A stretch of 64,000 nt of DNA, from positions 48,328,813-48,392,812 of the forward strand of contig CM026395.1 in assembly GCA_014843695.1 (NCBI GenBank), given 5' to 3'. The notes under the pieces were generated by a model. The model was not told the origin of the DNA. It saw nothing but the letters and a program-made list of their open reading frames with translations, and did no database searches. Source of the DNA: Archivesica marissinica (Eukaryota > Mollusca > Bivalvia > Venerida > Vesicomyidae). The translations under genes and the position numbers were made by a program. This document shows, one piece after another, positions 55,401 through 64,000 of this stretch; the stretch's first letter is position 1; each line of letters begins with the position of its first letter.

Positions 55401-58400
55401 AACCAGTACATCTTGAATCGTGTGTTCTACCTACTGTAGTCAATATTGTGACGGAAACCAGTACATCTTGAATCATGTGTTCTACCTACTGTAGTCAATA
55501 TTGTGCCGGAAACCAGTACATCTTGAATCATGTGTTCTACCTACTGTAGTCAATATTGTGCCGGAACCAGTACATCTTGAATCGTGTGTTCTACCTACTG
55601 TAGTCAATATTGTGCCGGAAACCAGTACATCTTGAATCATGTGTTCTACCTACTGTAGTCAATATTGTGCCGGAAACCAGTACATCTTGAATCGTGTGTT
55701 CTACCTACTGTAATCAATATTGTCCGGAAACCAGTACATCTTGAATCATGTGTTCTACCTACTGTAGTCAATATTGTGCCGGAAACCAGTACATCTTGAA
55801 TCGTGTGTTCTACCTACTGTAGTCAATATTGTGCCGGAAACCAGTACATCTTGAAGCATGTGTTCTACCTACTGTAATCAATATTGTGCCGGAAACCAGT
55901 ACATATTGAAGCATGTGTTCTACCTACTGTAATCAATATTGTGCCGGAAACCAGTACATCTTGAAGCATGTGTTCTACCTACTGTAATCGATATTGTGCC
56001 GGAAACCAGTACATCTTGAATCGTGTGTTCTACCTACTGTAATCAATATTGTGCCGGAAACCAGTACATATTGAAGCATGTGTTCTACCTATTGTAATCA
56101 ATATTGTGCCGGAAACCAGTACATCTTGAATCGTGTGTTCTACCTACTGTAATCAATATTGTGCCGGAAACCAGTACATCTTGAAGCATGTGTTCTACCT
56201 ACTGTAGTCGATATTGTGCCGGAAACCAGTACATCTTGAAGCATGTGTTCTACCTACTGTAATCAATATTGTGCCGGAAACCAGTACATATTGAATCATG
56301 TGTTCTACCTACTGTAATCAATATTGTGCCGGAAACCAGTACATCTTGAAGCATGTGTTCTACCTACTGTAATCAATATTGTGCCGGAAACCAGTACATC
56401 TTGAAGCATGTGTTCTACCTACTGTAATCAATATTGTGCCGGAAACCAGTACATCTTGAAGCATGTGTTCTACCTACTGTAGTCGATATTGTGCCGGAAA
56501 CCAGTACATCTTGAAGCATGTGTTCTACCTACTGTAATCAATATTGTGCCGGAAACCAGTACATATTGAAGCATGTGTTCTACCTACTGTAATCAATATT
56601 GTGCCGGAAACCAGTACATCTTGAATCATGTGTTCTACCTACTGTAATCAATATTGTGCCGGAAACCATTACATATTGAAGCATGTGTTCTACCTACTGT
56701 AATCGATATTGTGCCGGAAACCAGTACATCTTGAAGCATGTGTTCTACCTACTGTAATCAATATTGTGCCGGAAACCAGTACATCTTGAAGCATGTGTTC
56801 TACCTACTGTAATCGATATTGTGCCGGAAACCAGTACATCTTGAAGCATGTGTTCTACCTACTGTAATCAATATTGTGCCGGAAACCAGTACATCTTGAA
56901 GCATGTGTTCTACCTACTGTAATCAATATTGTGCCGGAAACCAGTACATTTGAAGCATGTGTTCTACCTACTGTAATCAATATTGTGCCGGAAACCAGTA
57001 CATCTTGAAGCATGTGTTCTACCTACTGTAATCAATATTGTGCCGGAAACCAGTACATCTTGAAGTATGTGTTCTACCTACTGTAATCAATATTGTACCG
57101 GAAACCAGTACATCTTGAAGCATGTGTTCTACCTACTGTAATCAATATTGTGCCGGAAACCATTACATATTGAAGCATGTGTTCTACCTACTGTAATCGA
57201 TATTGTGCCGGAAACCAGTACATCTTGAAGCATGTGTTCTACCTACTGTAAACGATATTGTGCCAGAAACAAGTACATATTGAATTGTGTGTTCTACCTA
57301 CTGTAGTCGATATTGTGCCGGAAACCAGTACATCTTGAATCGTGTGGTCTACCTACTGTAGTCAATATTGTGACGGAAACCAGTACATCTTGAATCGTGT
57401 GTTCTACCAACTGTAGTCAATATTGTTCCGGAAACCAGTACATCTTGAATATGTGTTCTACCTACTGTAGTCGATATTGTGCCGGAAACCAGTACATCTT
57501 GAATCGTGTGTTCTACCTACTGTAGTCAATATTGTGCCGGAAACCAGTACATCTTGAATCGTGTGTTCTACCTACTGTAGTCAATATTGTGACGGAAACC
57601 AGTACATCTTGAAACATGTGTTCTACCTATTGTAATCAATAGTGTGCCGGAAATCAGTACATATTGAAGCATGTGTTCTACATACTGTAATCAATATTGT
57701 GCTGGAAACCAGTACATATTGAATCGTGTGTTCTACCTACTGTAGCCAATATTGTACCGGAAACAAGTACACCTTGAAGCATGTGTTCTACCTATTGTAA
57801 TCAATATTGTGCCGGAAACCCGTACACATTGAAGCATGTGTTCTACCTACTGTAGTCGATATTGTGCCGGAAACCAGTACACCTTGAAGTATTTGTTCTA
57901 CCTACTGTAGTCAATATTGTGCCGGAAACCAGTACATATTGAAGCATGTGTTCTACCTATTGTAATCAATATTGTGCCGGAAACCAGTACATATTGAAGC
58001 ATGTGGTCTACCTACTGTAATCAATATTGTGCTGGAAATCAGTACATATTGAATCGTGTGTTCTACCTACTGTAGTCAATATTGTACCGGAAACAAGTAC
58101 ACATTGAAGCATGTGTTCTACCTATTGTAATCAATATTGTGCCGGAAACCAGTACATCTTGAAGCATGTGTTCTACCTATTGTAATCAATATTGTGCCGG
58201 AAACCAGTACACATTGAAGCATGTGTTCTACCTACTGTAGTCGATATTGTGCCGGAAACCAGTACACCTTGAAGTATGTGTTCTACCTACTGTATTCAAT
58301 ATTGTGCCGGAAACCAGTACATATTGAAGCATGTGTTCTACCTACTGTAGTCAATATTGTGCCGGAAACCATTACATCTTGAATCGTGTGTTCTACCTAC

Positions 58401-61400
58401 TGTAGTCAATATTGTGCCGGAAACGAGTACATATCGAATCGTGTGTTCTACCTACTGTAGTCAATATTGTGCCAGAAACTAGTACATCTTGAAGCATGTG
58501 TTCTACCTATTGTAATCAATATTGTACCGGAAACCAGTACATCTTGAATCATGTGTTCTACCTACTGTAGTCAATATTGTGCCGGAAACCAGTACATATT
58601 GAATCGTGTGCTCTACCTACTGTAATCAATATTGTGCCAGAAACCAGTACATCTTGAAGCATGTGTTCTACCTATTGTAATCAATATTGTACCGGAAACC
58701 AGTACATCTTGAATCATGTGTTCTACCTACTGTAGTCAATATTGTGCTGGAAACAAGTACATCTTGAAGCATGTGTTCTACCTACTGTAATCGATATTGT
58801 GCCAGAAACCAGTACATCTTGAATCATGTGTTCTACCTACTGTAGTCAATATTGTGCCGGAAACCATTACATCTTGAGTCATGTGTTCTACCTACTGTAG
58901 TCGATATTGTGCCGGAAACCAGTACATCTTGAAGCATGTGTTCTACCTACTGTAGTCAATATTGTGCCGGAAACCAGTACATCCTGAAGCATGTGTTCTA
59001 CCTACTGTAGTCAATATTGTGCCGGAATCCAGTACATCTTGAATCGTGTGTTCTACCTACTGTTGTCGATATTGTGCCAGAAACCAGTACATATTGAAGC
59101 ATGTGTTCAACCTACTGTAGTCAATATTGTGCCGGAAACCAGTACATCGTGAATCATATGTTCTACCTACTGTAGTCAATATTGTGCCGGAAACCAGTAC
59201 ATACTGAAGCATGTATTCTACCTACTGTAGTCAATATTGTGCCAGAAACTAGTACATCTTGAAGCATGTGTTCTACCTACTGTAGTCAATATTGTGCCGG
59301 AAACCAGTACATATTGAAGCATGTGTTCTCTCTACTGTAATCGATATTGTGCCAGAAACCAGTACATCTTGAATCATGTGTTCTACCTACTGTAGTCAAT
59401 ATTGTGCCGGAAACCATTACATCTTGAGTCATGTGTTCTACCTACTGTAGTCGATATTGTGCCGGAAACCAGTACATCTTGAAGCATGTGTTCTACCTAC
59501 TGTAGTCAATATTGTGCCGGAAACCAGTACATCCTGAAGCATGTGTTCTACCTACTGTAGTCAATATTGTGCCGGAAACCAGTACATCTTGAAGCATGTG
59601 TTCTACCTACTGTAGTCGATATTGTGCCAGAAACCAGTACAGTACATCTTGAAGCATGTGTTCTACCTACTGTAGTCAATATTGTGCCGGAAACCAGTAC
59701 ATCCTGAAGCATGTGTTCTACCTAGTGTAGTCGATATTGTGCCGGAAATCAGTACATATTGAAGCATGTGTTCTACCTACTGTAATCAATATTGTGCCGG
59801 AAAGCAGTACATCTTGAATCGTGTGTTCTACCTACTGTAATCAATATTGTGCCGGAAACCATTACATATTGAAGCATGTGTTCTACCTACTGTAATCGAT
59901 ATTGTGCCGGAAACCAGTACATCTTGAAGCATGTGTTCTACCTACTGTAATCGATATTGTGCCGGAAACCATTACATATTGAAGCATGTGTTCTACCTAC
60001 TGTAATCAATATCGTGCCGGAAACCATTATATCTTGAAGTATGTGTTCTACCTACTGTAGTCAATATTGTGCCGGAAAGCAGTACATCTTGAATCGTGTG
60101 TTCTACCTACTGTAATCAATATTGTGCCGGAAACCATTACATATTGAAGCATGTGTTCTACCTACTGTAATCGATATTGTGCCGGAAACCAGTACATATT
60201 GAAGCATGTGTTCTACCTACTGTAGTCAATATTGTGCCGGAAACCAGTACATCTTGAAGCATGTGTTCTACCTACTGTAATCAATATTGTGCCGGAAACC
60301 AGTACATATTGAAGCATGTGTTCTACCTACTGTAATCAATATTGTGCCGGAAACCAGTACATCTTGAATCGTGTGTTCTACCTACTGTAGTCAATATTGT
60401 GCCGGAAACCAGTACATCTTGAAGCATGTGTTCTACCTACTGTAGTCGATATTGTGCCGGAAACCAGTACATCTTGAAGCATGTGTTCTACCTACTGTAG
60501 TCAATATTGTGCCGGAAACCAGTACATCTTGAAGCATGTGTTCTACCTACTGTAATCAATATTGTGCCGGAAACCAGTACATATTGAAGCATGTGTTCTA
60601 CCTACTGTAATCAATATTGTGCCGGAAACCAGTACATCTTGAAGCATGTGTTCTACCTACTGTAGTCAATATTGTGCCGGAAACCAGTACATCTTGAAGC
60701 ATGTGTTCTACCTACTGTAATCAATATTGTGCCGGAAACCATTACATATTGAAGCATGTGTTCTACCTACTGTAATCAATATTGTGCCGGAAACCAGTAC
60801 ATCTTGAAGCATGTGTTCTACCTACTGTAATCGATATTGTGCCGGAAACCAGTACATATTGAAGCATGTGTTCTACCTACTGTAATCAATATTGTGCCGG
60901 AAACCAGTACATCTTGAAGCATGTGTTCTACCTACTGTAGTCAATATTGTGCCGGAAACCAGTACATCTTGAATCGTGTGTTCTACCTACTGTAATCAAT
61001 ATTGTGCCGGAAACCATTACATATTGAAGCATGTGTTCTACCTACTGTAATCGATATTGTGCCGGAAACCAGTACATCTTGAAGCATGTGTTCTACCTAC
61101 TGTAATCGATATTGTGCCGGAAACCAGTACATATTGAAGCATGTGTTCTACCTACTGTAATCGATATTGTGCCGGAAACCAGTACATCTTGAAGCATGTG
61201 TTCTACCTACTGTAATCAATATTGTGCCGGAAACCAGTACATCTTGAATCGTGTGTTCTACCTACTGTAATCAATATTGTGCCGGAAACCAGTACATATT
61301 GAAGCATGTGTTCTACCTATTGTAATCAATATTGTGCCGGAAACCAGTACATCTTGAATCGTGTGTTCTACCTACTGTAATCAATATTGTGCCGGAAACC

Positions 61401-64000
61401 AGTACACCTTGAATCATGTGTTCTACCTACTGAAGTCGATATTGTGACGGAAACCAGTACACCTTGAATCATGTGTTCTACCTACTGTAATCAATATTGT
61501 GCCGGAAACCAGTACATCTTGAAGCATGTGTTCTACCTATTGTAATCAATATTGTGCCGGAAACAAGTACATCTTGAAAGCATTTGTTCTACCTATTGTA
61601 ATCAATATTGTGCCGGAAACCAGTACATCTTGAAATATGTGTTCTACATACTGTAGTCAATATTGTGCCGGAAACCAGTACATATTGAACCATGTGTTCT
61701 ACCTACTGTAGTCAATATTGTGCCGGAAACCAGCATATATTGAAGCATGTGTTCTACCTACTGTAATCAATATTGTGCCGGAAACCATTACATATTGAAG
61801 CATGTGTTCTACTTACTGTAATCGATATTGTGCCGGAAACCAGTACATCTTGAAGTATGTGTTCTACCTACTTTAATCGATATTGTGCCGGAAACCAGTA
61901 CATCTTGAATCGTGTGTTCTACCTACTGTAATCAATATTGTGCCGGAAACCATTACATATTGAAGCATGTGTTCTACCTACTGTAATCGATATTGTGCCG
62001 GAAACCAGTACATCTTGAAGCATGTGTTCTACCTACTGTAATCGATATTGTGCCGGAAACCATTACATATTGAAGCATGTGTTCTACCTACTGTAATCGA
62101 TATTGTGCCGGAAACCAGTACATCTTGAAGCATGTGTTCTACCTACTGTAATCAATATTGTGCCGGAAACCAGTACACCTTGAATCGTGTGTTCTACCTA
62201 CTGAAGTCGATATTGTGACGGAAACCAGTACACCTTGAATCATGTGTTCTACCTACTGTAATCAATATTGTGCCGGAAACCAATACATATTGAACCATGT
62301 GTTCTACCTACTGTAGTCAATATTGTGCCGGAAACCAGCATATATTGAAGCATGTGTTCTACCTACTGTAATCAATATTGTGCCGGAAACCATTACATAT
62401 TGAAGCATGTGTTCTACTTACTGTAATCGATATTGTGCCGGAAACCAGTACATCTTGAAGTATGTGTTCTACCTACTGTATTCGATATTGTGCCGGAAAC
62501 CAGTACATCTTGAAGTATGTGTTCTACCTACTGTAATCAATATTGTACCGGAAACCAGTACATCTTGAAGCATGTGTTCTACCTACTGTAATCAATATTG
62601 TGCCGGAAACCATTACATATTGAAGCATGTGTTCTACCTACTGTAATCGATATTGTGCCGGAAACCAGTACATCTTGAAGCATGTGTTCTACCTACTGTA
62701 AACGATATTGTGCCAGAAACAAGTACATATTGAATTGTGTGTTCTACCTACTGTAGTCGATATTGTGCCGGAAACCAGTACATCTTGAATCGTGTGGTCT
62801 ACCTACTGTAGTCAATATTGTGACGGAAACCAGTACATCTTGAATCGTGTGTTCTACCAACTGTAGTCAATATTGTTCCGGAAACCAGTACATCTTGAAT
62901 ATGTGTTCTACCTACTGTAGTCGATATTGTGCCGGAAACCAGTACATCTTGAATCGTGTGTTCTACCTACTGTAGTCAATATTGTGCCGGAAACCAGTAC
63001 ATCTTGAATCGTGTGTTCTACCTACTGTAGTCAATATTGTGACGGAAACCAGTACATCTTGAAACATGTGTTCTACCTATTGTAATCAATAGTGTGCCGG
63101 AAATCAGTACATATTGAAGCATGTGTTCTACATACTGTAATCAATATTGTGCTGGAAACCAGTACATATTGAATCGTGTGTTCTACCTACTGTAGCCAAT
63201 ATTGTACCGGAAACAAGTACACCTTGAAGCATGTGTTCTACCTATTGTAATCAATATTGTGCCGGAAACCCGTACACATTGAAGCATGTGTTCTACCTAC
63301 TGTAGTCGATATTGTGCCGGAAACCAGTACACCTTGAAGTATTTGTTCTACCTACTGTAGTCAATATTGTGCCGGAAACCAGTACATATTGAAGCATGTG
63401 TTCTACCTATTGTAATCAATATTGTGCCGGAAACCAGTACATATTGAAGCATGTGGTCTACCTACTGTAATCAATATTGTGCTGGAAATCAGTACATATT
63501 GAATCGTGTGTTCTACCTACTGTAGTCAATATTGTACCGGAAACAAGTACACATTGAAGCATGTGTTCTACCTATTGTAATCAATATTGTGCCGGAAACC
63601 AGTACATCTTGAAGCATGTGTTCTACCTATTGTAATCAATATTGTGCCGGAAACCAGTACACATTGAAGCATGTGTTCTACCTACTGTAGTCGATATTGT
63701 GCCGGAAACCAGTACACCTTGAAGTATGTGTTCTACCTACTGTAGTCAATATTGTGCCGGAAACCAGTACATATTGAAGCATGTGTTCTACCTACTGTAG
63801 TCAATATTGTGCCGGAAACCATTACATCTTGAATCGTGTGTTCTACCTACTGTAGTCAATATTGTGCCGGAAACGAGTACATATCGAATCGTGTGTTCTA
63901 CCTACTGTAGTCAATATTGTGCCAGAAACTAGTACATCTTGAAGCATGTGTTCTACCTATTGTAATCAATATTGTACCGGAAACCAGTACATCTTGAATC
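52410..64000. repeat. 55-bp satellite to window end, about 210 copies, higher-order period about 5.45 kb
   Basis: Unit TGAAGCATGTGTTCTACC, TACTGTAATCAATATTG, TGCCGGAAACCAGTACATCT. Diagnostic rare variants recur far apart: GAAACGAGTACATATCG at 52811, 58420 and 63870; TGTAGCCAATATTGTACCGG at 57741 and 63191; AACGATATTGTGCCAG at 57251 and 62701. Two of the three distances are exactly 5,450 bp. The array continues past the window. Confidence 0.96.

Noticed and set aside
54000..64000. GGAA-containing CCGGAAAC as ETS factor sites
   Set aside because: The core fits only loosely and every satellite unit has it, so there is no evidence of function.

Overview
The window is eukaryotic and looks like an invertebrate animal, most likely a lophotrochozoan such as a bivalve mollusc. 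The grounds are spliced exons of a sacsin-like gene with GT/AG borders, several tRNA-derived SINE families, LINEs of the CR1/Jockey type, a DIRS-order tyrosine-recombinase retrotransposon, TTAA-flanked and foldback MITEs, and very heavy tandem repetition. The species is not determinable from this sequence alone. Two runs of N (1-273 and exactly 1,000 N at 46425-47424) are assembly gaps.

Layout. 274-4734 is a G-rich 25-bp satellite. 4735-11630 holds scattered SINEs, a decayed LINE (8424-9940) and a TTAA-flanked MITE (10208-10712) that splits a SINE. 11629-15570 is a nearly complete LINE on the minus strand, broken by one in-frame stop and one frameshift; its 3' end carries the same tail as two SINE families. 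16187-19065 has a 72-bp repeat, a LINE ORF1-like fragment and SINE pieces. 19254-26452 is a 58-bp satellite interrupted by a 5.6-kb DIRS-order element (Gag-like, RT/RNase H and tyrosine recombinase, all on the minus strand). 26738-31722 holds a 33-bp repeat, a 40-bp satellite present in both orientations around an inverted duplication, and a foldback MITE with a 7-bp target-site duplication. 31728-40306 is an 83-bp satellite in two arrays separated by a 1.2-kb spacer with two hairpin elements.

The only host protein-coding gene I can support is a sacsin-like HSP90-type ATPase on the plus strand (exons at 41968-42089, 42928-43044, 44323-44470 and 45339 onward), whose last visible exon runs into the 1-kb gap. 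Its introns are filled with SINEs, and a decayed copy of part of exon 3 lies upstream of the real one. After the gap come a 42-bp satellite (47425-48657), an 18-bp repeat, a 33-bp array carrying about 18 perfect TGACGTCA sites, more SINEs, another 18-bp repeat (51790-52290), and a 55-bp satellite from 52410 to the window end with a higher-order period near 5.45 kb.

Roughly half of the non-N bases are tandem repeats. Most long open reading frames here are by-products of stop-free repeat units. The biology worth following is repeat biology: SINE modules that exchange heads and tails, SINEs that have become local tandem arrays, a recombinase retrotransposon seated cleanly inside a satellite, and satellites with higher-order structure.
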